From Berberis thunbergii (Eukaryota; Streptophyta; Magnoliopsida; Ranunculales; Berberidaceae): a stretch of 64,000 nucleotides of DNA. Of the stretch, positions 45,910-58,166 are shown one piece after another. The stretch's first letter is position 1. Each line of letters opens with the position of its first letter. The notes under the pieces were generated by a model. It did no database searches and was not told the DNA's origin. It saw only the letters and a program-made list of their open reading frames with translations. The stretch spans positions 1 through 64,000 of the forward strand of contig QNQO01000821.1 in NCBI GenBank assembly GCA_003290165.1, read 5' to 3'. Made by a program: the position numbers and the translations under genes.

Positions 45910-47190
45910 ATCAGGGATCAAACAATGTTTTACTCCTGATTTGGGATTAACATACATGTCAAAGTCCCAATTGTTCTGGGTCTACTTCTTCATCCCCAAA
46001 AATTGCCTCTTTAATGGACTGCTGCAGCATATATCAAGGCACCAAAGTCTTCTGGGTCTTCTTCTGTATACTCCGACAATTATATAAATGTTTCTATAGG
46101 GTTTGAGATGCCAACAAACTTAGAATATTGAGTGAAAGATGTGATGACTCAGTGATTAAGCAATGGCGGATGGTATTACTAAGTTATTGGGTTTACTAGG
46201 TTATTAAGGGATTTAAAAAAACAAAAAAACAAAAAAACAACAACAACTAAACTTAGAATATTGAGTTATCAGTTCTTCATTATGATTATTAGGGTTATTT
46301 TGATTTAGGCAATTTGCTCGAGATTTCCATAAAAGTGAATGAAAAAACTTAATGGGTTATGTGGTTGTGTGCGTGCAATATAAAAGGACGGGTATTTAGG
46401 GCTTTTATTTGGTGAAGGTGAGTCAACGTAATTGACTATAAAAAATGGGATTGGACTCAATTAACATTTAAAATTGGGCCAAATAGAGTTGCATATAAGT
46501 TAATAGGAGCAAAAATCAAAATAACCCTTATTATTATTTGTTAATGTCAACCATTAAGGACTCGCGGCAACTGACTCCAATATCCTTTAAAACTTTGGCA
46601 ACATATTATCAAATTAAATTACGAAGAATATGACATATTGAAGACTGCAAAAAAAATTCAATGAGAACAGATCATCAAGTTTTCCAATACATTGTCCCAA
46701 AGTGAATTCAATTATGCACAATCAAAATCACACTGCTTAATCTTTCTGCTCAATGAAGAAGCAGATAATCAGTTTTCGGCGAGGATACACAGTCAAAATC
46801 ACAATGCTCACACTTTGGTAAATCTGTTTTTAGTGAGGATATGCGATTTGGAACCGAAAAAATAGTGTTTACACTTGTATTTATCCTTGCTGTGAGGTTT
46901 TTGTACTCTTGTAGATTCAACGCGAAAAATGGTCTAAATCACTATTATCCTGAAATCAAAAATATAGAAACTTATCAACTTAATGTCAATGGAGTAGAGA
47001 AAGAAAACAACTAGTGTTTTCCCATAAAAAGCTGCATTTAACTAGCTGATTTTCATGTCCAAGTGACCAATCCAGACTTCTAATCAACAACTAATGACCT
47101 TCTCTCTATTGTCTTGGCTCTCCTTGTATGTCTTTAGACCTCAAATTTCACACTAATAATAGATAGTTTTGATCCATTTTTATCTATATT
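45910..47190. other. Intergenic, no supported gene
   Basis: AT-rich DNA between PME4 and PME5 with CAAAAAAA-type low-complexity sequence near 46215-46245. No recognisable gene. Confidence 0.5.
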
Positions 47191-47196
47191 TTTGTG

Positions 47197-47203
47197 TATA
47201 AAA
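47197..47203 (+). promoter_or_regulatory. TATA box of PME5
   Basis: TATAAAA about 145 bases before the PME5 ATG at 47347, preceded by TTTTTATCTATATTTT, a block also seen upstream of PME7. Confidence 0.5.
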
Positions 47204-47346
47204 CATAAAATCTAAATCATGTGCATCAAAACCTAATCAAAATGACTAGTTAAGCTTCCCTCCTTCCTCTATCTGATTGAATTATCCGGCAAAAAAAAAA
47301 AAAAAAAGTCCCATATTGCTGTGAATCAAAAGTCCAACAATCAAAT

Positions 47347-49199
47347 ATGCCTGGCGGATATGGGACAGTAGCTCCCGGAAATGGAGGTGGAGGGAACAAG
47401 AAGAAAATGGCCACCATTGGTATTGCGTCAGTAATACTAGTGGCTTGTGTTGTAGCAGTTGCAGTGGGTGTGAAGAACCACAATAGCGCAGGCACGACTG
47501 ATGAAGGTAGTGCTAGTGGTAAAACTGGTGGCGATTTAAGCACTTCTACGAAAGAAGTCCAAGCTCTTTGCCAACCTACTGATTACAGGCAGCTTGTGAG
47601 GAGAGTCTTTCGTCTGCTGGCAATACCACGAATCCTAGGGAACTCATAAAGATTGCATTCAATTATACGGTGACTAAGATTGGCTATGGGATCAAGCAAT
47701 CCAATACGTTAAGAGAATTGGAGAAAGATCCGAGAGGGAAAATGGCTCTTGATGATTGTAAAGAGCTCATTGATTTAGCAATTGATGATCTAAATCGTGC
47801 AATTGACCAACTAGGTGCTACGGATATAACTAAATTTGATGATGCACTCAATGACCTCCAGATTTGGCTTAGTGCCACTGTGACATACCAAGAAACATGC
47901 TTGGATGGATTCGAGAACACCACTGGGAATGCTGGTGAATCAATGAGGAAGGCCTTGAATTCCTCCATGGAACTCACCAGCAATGCCCTTGCCATGCTTA
48001 ATAATATCTCCACCTTTATAACCGAATTAAACATTCCAAAAGTTAACCGTCGACTCCTTTCAGGACATGCAGAAGAGCCTGTTCCCTGTGATGATATGCC
48101 TCCATGGTTGGATCATAAGAGGCGTGCACTACTTGATGCTCCCCCAGGCAAACTGACTCCTAACGTGATTGTAGCGCAAGATGGATCTGGAAAGTACAAA
48201 ACCGTAACTGATGCACTAAAAGAAGTACCTGAGCAAAACACTGTGCCATTCATAATCTATGTTAAGGCAGGAATCTACAAAGAATATGTTACCATTGAAA
48301 AAACAAAGACTAATGTTGTGATGTATGGAGATGGACCTTTGAAGACTAAGATCACTGGTAGCAAGAACTTCGCGGCTGGTACGCCTACATTCCAGACTGC
48401 AACATTTGGTACGTTTTGATCTTGAACACTTTACATTATAGAGGTATAATTTTTGTTCTCATGACTATTTGACTTGATTTTCAAGAAAATTCATTTGTAT
48501 ACAGCGGTAGTTGGGAACCAGTTTACCGCCAAAGACATGGGGTTTGAGAACACTGCAGGAGCGGCGGGGCACCAAGCAGTGGCACTAAGGGTGTCATCTG
48601 ATCAGTCAGTTTTCTACAACTGTCAAATGGATGGCTATCAAGATACACTCTACGTGCATGCCCACCGTCAATTCTACAGAGATTGTACCATTACTGGTAC
48701 TATTGACTTCGTATTTGGAGATTCACCATGTGTGTTGCAGAACTGCACATTTATGGTGAGGAAGCCAATGGAGAACCAACAATGTATTGTGACTGCCCAA
48801 GGAAGAAAAGATAAGAATTCAAGGACGGCCATTGTTATTCAAGGTGGTGCCATCTCCGCCGACCCTACTTTGATCCCTGTTAAAAATATTTTCAAGTCAT
48901 ATCTAGGCCGCCCATGGAAGGAGTACTCAAGGACCATCATTGTGAATACTCAGATTGACGATTTGATAAACCCTGATGGCTGGCTACCATGGGGTGGTGA
49001 TTTCGGCCTTAATACTTGCTTCTATGTTGAAATCAACAACAAAGGGCCTGGATCAGACAAGTCTAAGAGAGTCAAGTGGAAGGGTATCAAGAACATCGAT
49101 GCTGCTCATGCACAAGCTTATGCACCAAACAAATTCTTTAGAGGAGATACTTGGATCAGTTCAGCTAAAGTTCCTTACACAGCCGCGTTAACTGCTTAA
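47347..49199 (+). pseudogene. PME5: membrane-anchored PMEI-PME, one frameshift in the pro-region
   Basis: Exon 1 is 47347-48408 and exon 2 is 48505-49199. The N-terminus is MPGGYGTVAPGNGGGGNKKK followed by a hydrophobic anchor (ATIGIASVILVACVVAVAVG). The frame breaks at about 47592, where CAG-CTTGTG replaces the expected CAG-ACTTGT (as in PME6 QTCKESL); restoring one base makes the exon total a multiple of three (586 codons). Downstream: TYQETCLDGFENTTGNAG, processing motifs RRLL and RRALL, then the catalytic domain with QAVALR, GYQDTLY, DFVFGDSP and [11 protein letters not shown]. It is closest to PME6. If the indel is real, only the anchor segment would be made from the first ATG. Confidence 0.85.
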
Positions 49200-49955
49200 G
49201 TCATGTTTGACTTCAATTTTTTGTTTGCTTGTTTGTTTGTTTGTTTTTGCGACTTCTTTTTTAGTTCAGAAATAATTAGGCTTGTGTATAGTACATGTTT
49301 GAACAAAGCCTGTAATTTAGTGTACATATCTATACTAAATCAAATGAAGATAAAACTTTGGAGCCAAATCAGGTTTTCAATTATATTTCTGACCTCAGGT
49401 TGAAATTATTCAAGCACTCAAGAACTTGAGTTGATCAAGACACTAGAACAAGATACAATCCACGATGAAAAATATAAAGAAAATAACTAAATATGGAAAT
49501 TTTGACCAGGTTTCTCCCAAGTATGGTGGGATCAATTATCAAAATTCCTTACCAGCTAAGTTAGGTTTTTCTCTAAAATGAGGTCCATTCCTTGTATTCT
49601 TTCATGACAACTCCACCTTAGTTGATGTGGGACTATTCAAGCCAACTCTATCCCACAGATGACCGGCTTTTGAAAGTTGTCCAGGAAAAAGTTTTGGGGT
49701 GGTGCAAGAATCACCATTTGTCTTGGTCTCAAGAATAGCATAGAAAGAAAATAATGGCTTTGAGCTTACTTATTATTTTGTTATGTTTTTACATTTCTTA
49801 AGAATAGCATAGAAACAAAATCGAACACAAGTGAGTTTGTTTTAAACCGATTTTCTAAATAAGGAGTGAAAAACCATATGTAGTTATTGTCACAACTGGT
49901 TTTTAGATCAAATTTGAAAATGACAGAAAATTTTGCACTAGGACAATACCAAAAA
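49200..49955. other. Intergenic between PME5 and PME6
   Basis: No gene is seen. GTTTGTTTGTTTGTTT low-complexity sequence near 49225-49245. Confidence 0.5.
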
Positions 49956-49959
49956 TCGA

Positions 49960-49997
49960 TAACTAATATAACTATGTGCTCTTGTTTTAGTATAAAA
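49960..49997 (+). promoter_or_regulatory. PME6 core promoter with conserved upstream block
   Basis: TAACTAATATAAC (49960-49972) and TATAAAA (49991-49997) lie about 100-135 bases before the PME6 ATG. Matching blocks TAACTAACATAAC precede PME7 (54433-54445) and PME9 (61736-61748), each upstream of a TATA box. Confidence 0.5.
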
Positions 49998-50093
49998 CAC
50001 TCCCTTGTCAATAACACTTTCAAACCTGATCAAAATAATCCATTCAATCTTCTCTCCCATCTTCTCATTTTTCTGATTCAGTAATTCTACAAG

Positions 50094-51909
50094 ATGGGGG
50101 AAGAAGTGAGCAAGAAGAAACTGGTAACCATTGGTATTACGTCGGTAATCCTAGTGGCTTGCATTGTGGCAGTTGTTGTGAGCGTCAAATTCAACAGCTC
50201 ATCAGCCAAATCTAATGGCAATGTTGTTCCTAGTTCTAGCGGGCAATTAACCGCGTCTTCTAAAGTTGTGGAAGCACTTTGCCAACCAACTGATTACAAG
50301 CAGACTTGTAAGGAGAGTCTCTCGTCTGCTGGCAACACCACGGATCCAAAAGAACTTATAAAGATTGCATTTAATTACACGGTGAATAAAATTGGTGAAG
50401 GGATAAAGCAATCCGAAACACTGAAAGAACTGGAAAAGGACCCGAGGGGAAAACAAGCTCTTGAAAATTGTAAAGAGCTATGTGACTATGCAATTGATGA
50501 TCTCAAACGTTCCATCTACGAACTAGGAGATTTGGATGCCACCAAGTTTGAAGATATAATCAATAATCTCCAAATTTGGCTTAGTGCCACTGTGACATAC
50601 CAAGAAACATGCTTGGATGGATTTGAAAACACTACTGGGAATGCCGGCAAATCAATGAGGAGGGCCTTGAATACCACTATGGAGCTTACAAGCAATGCTC
50701 TTGCCATGGTTACTAACATCTCCACCATTCTCTCTAACATGAATATTCCACAAATTAACCGTCAACTCCTTTCAGAAGAGGCAGAAGAGCCAGTTCCTCA
50801 CCATGATTTGCCTCCATGGCTACATCATTCGAGACGTGCATTACTGGAAGCTGCCCCATCCCAATTGACTCCTAATGTGATTGTAGCACAAGACGGATCT
50901 GGAAAGTACAAGACCATCAATGAAGCTCTAAAAGACGTACCTGTGAAGGGCACTACACCATTCATAATCTATGTTAAGGAAGGAATCTACGAAGAATACG
51001 TTTTCATTGAAAAAACTATGACTCATGTTATGATGTATGGAGACGGACCTTTGAAGACTAAGATCACTGGTAACAAAAATTTCGCTGATGGTACTCCCAC
51101 ATTCAAGACTGCAACAGTTGGTATGCTTTTAATTTGAAGATCGATTGAATACTCACAAATTCATCAACATAGACTATAGCATAGTTTGACTAATATTAAT
51201 TAATTTTTGTGCAGCGGTGGTTGGTAATAACTTCATGGCCAAAGACATAGGATTCGAGAACACTGCAGGAGCGGAGGGTCATCAAGCTGTGGCACTAAGG
51301 GTGTCATCTGATCAGTCAATTTTCTACAACTGTCAAATTGATGGCTATCAAGATACACTTTACGTCCATGCTCACCGTCAATTCTATAGAGATTGTACCA
51401 TCACTGGTACCATTGACTTCGTATTTGGAGATTCACCTGCTGTGTTGCAGAATTGCACATTTTTCGTAAGGAGGCCAATGGAGAACCAACAATGTATTGT
51501 GACTGCTCAAGGAAGAAAAGATAGGCACTCAAGGACAGCCATTATCATTCAAGGTGGTTCCATCTCTGCTGATCCTACTCTGATCCCCGTTAAAAATGTG
51601 TTCAAGTCATACCTAGGTCGCCCGTGGAAGGAGTATTCAAGGACCATCATTGTGAATACTCATATTGACGATTTGATTGCCCCTGAAGGTTGGTTACCAT
51701 GGACAGGTACTTTCGGTATCAACACTTGCTTCTATGCTGAAATCAACAACAAAGGACCTGGTGCTGATAAGTCTAAGAGGGTGAACTGGAAGGGTGTCAA
51801 GAACATTGATGCAAGTCATGCAGCATCTTATGCACCGAAAAAGTTCTTTAAAATAGATACTTGGATCAGTGAGGCCAATGTCCCATATACACCTACAATC
51901 ACTGTCTAA
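50094..51909 (+). CDS. PME6: membrane-anchored pectin methylesterase with PMEI pro-domain, 573 aa, intact
   Basis: Exon 1 is 50094-51120 and exon 2 is 51215-51909, GT-AG, 574 codons including stop, unbroken. Residues 1-9 are basic (MGEEVSKKK), then a hydrophobic anchor at about 10-32. The PMEI domain occupies about 60-215 with Cys in LCQPTDYKQTCKESL, NCKELC and TCLDGF. Processing motifs RQLL and RRALL lie just before the catalytic domain, which starts near TPNVIVAQDGSGKYKTI. Catalytic residues are Q366, Q388/D389 (GYQDTLY), D410 (DFVFGD) and R478/W480 (GRPWKEYSR). The protein likely passes through the secretory pathway and is processed before wall release. The architecture resembles pollen-type Arabidopsis PMEs such as the PME21/28 group, but expression cannot be inferred from sequence. 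It is the only fully intact catalytic copy in the array. Confidence 0.95.
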
Positions 51910-52257
51910 GTCAAACCATATGCGTCCTCTTTCGTTACCAAAAGAAGATGAAATTTTATAACCAAATCAGGTTTTCAAATATATTTACATGCTATAGTAC
52001 TATTTGTTACCAAAACCAAAAGAAGTTTACAATCTATTTATAAAGAACAAAATTAACTTACTTGTTCAATTGCTTTTTGTGATTACTTCAACAAGAACCC
52101 CTGCTTGCAATCTTTAAGCACTTCGAGCTGCTCAAACTGGTTGTGTGCATAACTCTTCGAACAAACACATTGAGGAGTTCATTTGAAACCATAGTTAGTA
52201 GGTAACATATTCATAGGTTGAGTGGTGTACAAACAGATTCAGTGGTCTAGCATTCAA

Positions 52258-53220
52258 TGTTTTTTTGGAAAGTAAGCTGGGATGTTGAGGATCCCCAAAA
52301 CTTATCATTAAAAACAAGAACATAAAAGTACATCAAATTTTCACAACTCAATTATCCCTTCATCATTCACTACATCGTCACAAGGAAATAAATTTTTGTT
52401 TAAACTCCTCAACCAAGCTAAAAGATGAATCAATAGAGTTTATGCTAAGGGTTAAACTCACCAAGTGAATTGTTTTCCAGATTGTTCTTTGGTGCACAAG
52501 CTTAAACTCGTGATCTTGGTAGGCACCAAACAATTGCTTGATCATCTTGAAGATAAGGTTCTCCCCTTCCCTAATAAATAAAAAAGGTCGAAATGACGAT
52601 CTTGAAGCACACAAATTCGAAAAGTAAAGCAATTAAAAACTAGGAGTATACTAGTTCGTGAAAGATTCCAACAGGTGATGTGATCTTCATCTAACTTATC
52701 TTTCTTGATTTATACCCTGAATTTAGGTTTTGCCCTCTTGATTCGAGGAACGTCTTCCTTAGGCGACTGAGTTGTAGTAACCACACATTGATCTTCAATA
52801 GTGTTTTGACCCACTATCGTTGCTTCTTTTTCCAATAGAGCTATAATTTCTGTGAATTCTTTCTTCAACATATCCCCGTGGACTTTCAGTTCATTGTTGA
52901 CTTGCCCTTTGTCATATTCTTCTAACATTTTCAAAATATTTCTAACCTTAGAGAATGTTAGTGGACCTCCATCTATTGCATCAAAGATGGATTCTTGTTC
53001 ATCCATGGATGCAGAGGTAGCAACCATTTGGAGGTTGTTTGGGATTCTTAGACTTTCTTTGTTCTTCCCAATTGAGAGCATCTTCAGTTTCACCTTCCTG
53101 TTCTTCATCACTACTCTTCAGTCTGCTTATCTTCTGGCTTTCTGCTACTGGAGCATGACACCGATGAACATAGAAGATGGAAAGGAGGCTAGGAGTCATT
53201 TCTCTTGCTCCTCGTAATTA
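52258..53220 (-). mobile_element. Probable truncated LINE, minus strand
   Basis: On the minus strand the 3' end reads TTTTGGGGATCCTCAACATC then CCAGCTTACTTTCCAAAAAA, the same tail as the LINE at 58.8-60.96 kb (GGGGATCCTAAATAACCCCA, GCTCAATTTCC, poly(A)). Upstream in the element a 133-codon frame (52710-53111) ends PRIKRAKPKFRV, which recalls the ORF1 end SRSKKTNPKFR of that LINE. The body is otherwise unrecognised, so the 5' extent is uncertain. Confidence 0.5.
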
Positions 53221-53221
53221 T

Positions 53222-53312
53222 TGCTTTGATAAAGATGCCGCAAGTTGGGTTCGAACCCAAGACCAAGTGGTACCATCCGCCAAGTTTCAACCGTTGAGCT
53301 GTCATGCCATTG
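53222..53312 (-). mobile_element. tRNA-like SINE head
   Basis: On the minus strand, ACAGCTCAACGG (RNA polymerase III A-box) is followed about 36 bases later by GGGTTCGAACCC (B-box). The surrounding bases do not fold as a complete tRNA and there is no anticodon arm in the right place, so a tRNA-derived SINE fragment is more likely than a tRNA gene. Confidence 0.5.
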
Positions 53313-53577
53313 ACAAGTATTGTTATTTTAGAGTTAAGAAATAGTGGTTGGGTAAACTAAGTAACTTTTATAAATTAAATATGTAAACTAAAGTCAGTGC
53401 AATCGAGCCAAACGATCAGGTACACGTAGCAACTCCCTAATCTATTTTTTTTTGAAATTGGTGATGGACTTCATAATCTTTATCACTTTCACTCAAAACT
53501 CAAAAACTCAAAAACATGTATAGTGTAATAGTAGTACCGTCCCCTAAATGTTCCCTATTTTCAGAACATCTTAAGCA

Positions 53578-53626
53578 ATTTTTTTTTTTTTGGAAAGTGA
53601 GCTGGGGTTTTTAGGATCCCCGAACC
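53578..53626 (-). mobile_element. LINE 3' tail fragment
   Basis: Minus strand: TTCGGGGATCCTAAAAACCC then CAGCTCACTTTCC and a poly(A) run. Matches the 3' end of the LINE at 58.8-60.96 kb. Confidence 0.6.
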
Positions 53627-53629
53627 CTA

Positions 53630-54270
53630 TTTTCAGAACATCTTAAGCAAATCAACATCATAAACAAGAAATTCTTCTAAAATTTTAAGCAAATTTACAC
53701 ACTTAAAATTTCAAAAAAATAAAAAAGAATTTTAAAGATTGGGGGAGGGGTAAAATATATTAAGTGGAAAATAACAGAAAAAAAATAATGAATAAATAAA
53801 TAAATAATAACAATGAGCACAAAATCCAATAACGCGTGCCACCCTCGTTTTAAAGAGGTTTTTTATTTTTCATTTTATTATATATTTTTTTTCACATTAA
53901 AGGGAAAGAAAGATTCAAGTTTTGCTCTCGTATTAGGGTTATAAAATACTTTCAATCGATCATCAAAATATGTTGGACATTGGACATATCATGATCCGAA
54001 TTGTTTCGTACTTTTACTAAAAGAGAAAAAGAGAGAAGTTGGAAAAGAGAGAAAAACTGGAGCTATCATGTTTATGTAAATATTTTTTAGGAAACAAAAT
54101 CAATATAGTTGCCTTTTTTAATTGTTTAAGCCAACCCATTATTTATTATCATTGTTATTTGCGGATCAAAATCAATATGAGAGCCTATTGTTTGGGTTAG
54201 ATTTTGAGTCAAATTTTTTTAGTCCCAAGATCCTGATCCTATATTTAAACTACTAACGAAAATGCAAATT
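53630..54270. other. AT-rich intergenic region
   Basis: No gene is seen. It includes AAATAAATAAATAAAT-type microsatellite sequence near 53790-53805. Confidence 0.5.
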
Positions 54271-54327
54271 TTCTTTTTTTGAAAAGCAAGTTGGGGTTGA
54301 GGATCCACGAACCTTATCATTAAAACA
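54268..54327 (-). mobile_element. LINE 3' tail fragment in the PME7 upstream region
   Basis: Minus strand: GATAAGGTTCGTGGATCCTC then AACCCCAACTTGCTTTTC and an A-rich end. Same LINE tail family. It lies about 300 bases before PME7 and about 105 bases upstream of the conserved promoter block. Confidence 0.55.
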
Positions 54328-54432
54328 GAAGTGCATTTTGCTAGCTGAACCAAAACCCAAATATAGAGGCAGACTGCAAATATTCTAAATATAGCTACGA
54401 AAAACACTGCACTCTGAACATCCTCAAATTTT

Positions 54433-54484
54433 ATAACTAACATAACGGCTTCTAACCAATTTTTATCTCTCATTTGAGTATAAA
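54433..54484 (+). promoter_or_regulatory. PME7 core promoter with conserved upstream block
   Basis: TAACTAACATAAC at 54433-54445, TTTTTATCTCTC, then TATAAAG at 54478-54484, about 140 bases before the ATG at 54622. The order and spacing match PME9. Confidence 0.5.
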
Positions 54485-54621
54485 GCATTCCATTCTCAAT
54501 CACATTCTTCAAACCATATCAATAAAAACCATTTACTTCTCTCCCATCTCATCCCTTTATCTGGTTGATTGAATTGTCCATCACCATTCCCAATAGTTTT
54601 GGATTAAATAAAAAATCAGAT

Positions 54622-56459
54622 ATGGCGGGAGATGCCAGGAGTACGAAGAAAATGGTCACGGTTGGTGTTTCGTCACTGATCTTAGTGGCTTGTGTTGTAG
54701 CGGTTGCTGTTGGTGTGAAGAACCACAATAGCTCAGATACATCTGAGGAAAAACCAGCAGGCAGTGGTACTGGTGGCCATTTGAGCTCATCTTCGAAAGC
54801 TGTGGAATCCTTATGCCAACCTACAGATTACAAGCAAACCTGTAAGGAGAGTCTTTCGTCAGCTGGCAACACTACAAATCCAAAAGAACTAGTTAGGGTA
54901 GCATTTGAGTATACGATCAATAAAATTAAAGAAGGGATTGAGCAATCCACTACGTTGAAAGAATTGGAGAAGGATCCACGGGGAAAAATGGCTCTTGATG
55001 ATTGTAAAACCTTCATTGACTATGCAACTGATGATCTCAAACGATCCATTGACCAACTAGGTCAATTTGATGCCTCTAAGATTGACAATTTCTTTGATGA
55101 CCTCCAGATTTGGCTTAGTGCCACAGTGACATATCAACAAACGTGCTTGGACGGATTCCAGAACACCTCTGGGGAAGCTGGCGAAAAAATGAGGAAGGCC
55201 TTGAATACCTCTATGCAACTCACAAGCAATGGCATTGCCATGGTTTCTAATATCTCCAGTTTGCTAGGGGATTTAAACATTCCACAAATACTTAACCGCA
55301 GACTCCTTGTGTCACAGGCAGAAGAGCCACTCCCTCATCATCCTCGATGGTTGACAGAGTCAAGACGTGAACTAGCTGAAGCTGCCCCAGCAAAACTGAC
55401 TCCTAATGTGGTTGTAGCACAAGATGGATCTGGGAAGTACAAAACCATCACTGAAGCGCTTAAAGAAGTACCTGTGAATGGCACTAAGCCTTTCTTGATC
55501 TACGTTAAGGCAGGAGTCTACAAGGAAAATGTTGTTATCGAACTAGAAAAGACTCATGTTATGATATATGGAGATGGACCTTCGAAGACCAAGATCACCG
55601 GTAGCAAGAGTTTCTCTGATGGTTTCACTGTAGTGGATACTGCCACAGTTGGTATGTTTTCTTCTTAAACATTAATAAATTAACTAATCACTCACCTTGA
55701 CAATTTCATCTACGTCCATTATCTGTATTCATCCTTTTGATGAAAACTCATTGGTGTGCAGTGGCGATTGGTAGTGATTTCATTGCCAAAGACATTGGGT
55801 TCGAGAACACTGCAGGACCTGAGAAGCATCAAGCAGTGGCACTAAGGGTGGCTTCTGATCGGTCAATCTTCTACAACTGTCAAATTGATGGCTATGAAAG
55901 TACACTCTATGTTCACACCCACCGTCAATTCTATAGAGATTGTACCATCACCGGCACAATGGACTTTGTCTTTGGAGATGCAGCGGCTGTTTTGCAGAAC
56001 TGCAAATTTTTGATAAGGAAGCCAACAGACGAGATCCAACCATGTACTGTAACTGCCCAACAAAGATCAGATAGGTTTGAAACGACAGTCATTCTTATTC
56101 AAAACGGAACCATCTCTGCAGATCCCACTTTGCTCCCTGTTAAAAATACCATCAAGGCATATCTTGGTCGCCCGGCAAAGATGTACTCAAGGACCATTAT
56201 TGCTAATACTCAGATTGACGATGTGATCCAACCTGAAGGCTGGGTGCCATACAGAGGCACTTTTGGTACTACCACTTGCTTCTATGCTGAAATCAACAAC
56301 AAAGGTCCTGGTGCAGACAAGACTAAGAGGGTTAAGTGGGCTGGTCTCAAGAACCTTGATGCCACTGAAGCAGCAAATTATGGACCAAATAGATTCTTTA
56401 AAGGAGATTCCTGGATCACTGACGCCAAAATTCCCTATGCTACTTCTCTTACTGCCTAA
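54622..56459 (+). CDS. PME7: PMEI-PME with lost catalytic Gln-Asp (GYES), 575 aa, probable pseudoenzyme
   Basis: Exon 1 is 54622-55651 and exon 2 is 55762-56459, 576 codons with stop, unbroken. I start at MAGDARSTKK, as in the paralogues (AGATATG context); the frame upstream has no ATG. Basic start, anchor VSSLILVACVVAVAVG, PMEI domain with TCLDGF, RRLL processing motif. In the catalytic domain Q367 (KHQAVALR), D411 (DFVFGD) and R480 remain. The universal GYQDTLY reads GYESTLY (Glu389, Ser390), removing the oxyanion-stabilising Gln and the acid/base Asp of known PMEs. GRPWKEYSR reads GRPAKMYSR, so the substrate-binding Trp is Ala482, and TAQGR reads TAQQR. The fold is intact and the frame open, but classical esterase activity is unlikely. 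Confidence 0.9.
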
Positions 56460-56967
56460 GCGAGAATGTTAACCACATCAATATTCACTATCTGCAACAT
56501 GCTGTCAAATTGTATATAATTTGGTAACATAGTAATTCTAGACTATTTTGTAGTTCTCTTTGTTGTGGAGAAAACCGAAAATCTCCAGGAATTCAAATGC
56601 CTTTCGATCAAACCAGCTCTCACAAATTCGACCAAAATCACAACTAAGCACAAATGGGGTTGTTGTACAATATCAACAGTTCCCTGCACCACATGTTATT
56701 CCTAATATAATAGACGATATGAGAAGAGAAATTTAAATTTATAACTGCTTGAACCAAAATAGAAATTGGGAACCATAACCAACAGAGATTTATCGAATAC
56801 AAGAGTTTGCTGTCTTGAATATCATTTCTGAAGAAGCACTGAGGATCAATGATACACATGATAACAACGAGAATTAAGTTTTATGAAAATTAAAAAAGTA
56901 AAAAAGGTCACTGTTTTTCTTTTTTCTTGCTCTCACTCTGTTAAGTTTTATACATCACCAAAAGATA
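56460..56967. other. Intergenic between PME7 and PME8
   Basis: No gene is seen. PME8 homology begins abruptly at about 56968 inside the pro-domain, so the missing part of PME8 was deleted or never copied here. Confidence 0.5.
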
Positions 56968-58134
56968 TCAATGAGGAAGGCCTTGAATACCTCAATGGAG
57001 CTCACAAGCAATGCTCTAGCCATGGTTACTAATATCTCCACCATTCTTACCGATTTAAAAATTCCCAAAACTAACCGCCGACTTCTTTCATCAAAGGCGG
57101 AAGAGCCAGTACCTGGTGATATGCCTCCATGGGTGGTTCATATGAGACGTACATTACTTGAAACTGCCCCATCTGAACTGACTCCTAATGCATGTAGTTG
57201 TAGCACAAGACAGGTCAGGAAAGTACAAGACCATCAACGAAGCGCTAAAAGAAAGTACCTGTGAAGGGCATTACGCCATTCATAATATATGTTAAGGCGG
57301 GAATTTTCAAAGAATGTGTTTTCATCCAAAAAACTCAAACTCATGTTATGATGTATGGAGATGGAGCTTTGAAGACTAAGATCATTGGTAACAAGAATTT
57401 TGCTGATGGTACCTTTACATTTCAGACTGCAACAGTTGGTATGTTTTGATCTTAAACACTAACTAATTCCGATTTCATCTACATACATATAAGTTATGTT
57501 TTTCCATCACTAAATTTTGATGAAAATTTATTTGTGTACAGCGGTGGTTGGTAATAATTTTATTGCCAGACATTGGATTCGAGAATACTGCAGGAGCTGC
57601 GAAGCATCAAGCAGTCGCACTAAGGGTGTCATCTGATCAGTCAATCTTCTACAACTGTCAAATTGGACAGCTATCAAGATACACTGTACGCTCACACGCA
57701 CCGTCAATTCTACAGAGATTGTACAATCACTGGTACAATTGACTTTGTATTTGGAGATTCATCGGCTGTGTTGCAGAAATGCAAATTTCTGGTGAGGGAG
57801 CCACTGGACAACCAAGAATGTATTGTGACTGCCCAAGGAAGAAAAGATAAGAATGCAAGGACGGCCATTATCATTCAAGGTGGTGCCATTTCTGCAGACC
57901 CAAGTTTGCTCCTTTCAAAAAGTGTGATCAAGTCATATCTAGGCCGCCCATGGAAGGAGTATTCAAGAACCATCGATGATTTGATCCAGCCTGAAGGCTG
58001 GCTACCATGGACAGATAATTTCGGCATGGATACATGCTTCTATGCTGAAATAAACAACAAAGGGCCTGGTGCAGATAAGTCTGAGAGGGTAAAGTGGAAA
58101 GGTATCAAGAACATCGATGTCATTCATGCAGAAG

Positions 58135-58166
<32 letters not shown>

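Noticed and set aside
53222..53312. Possible tRNA gene on the minus strand (A-box and GGTTCGAACCC B-box)
   Set aside because: The sequence does not fold into a full cloverleaf with a placed anticodon, so a tRNA-derived SINE fragment is the better reading.
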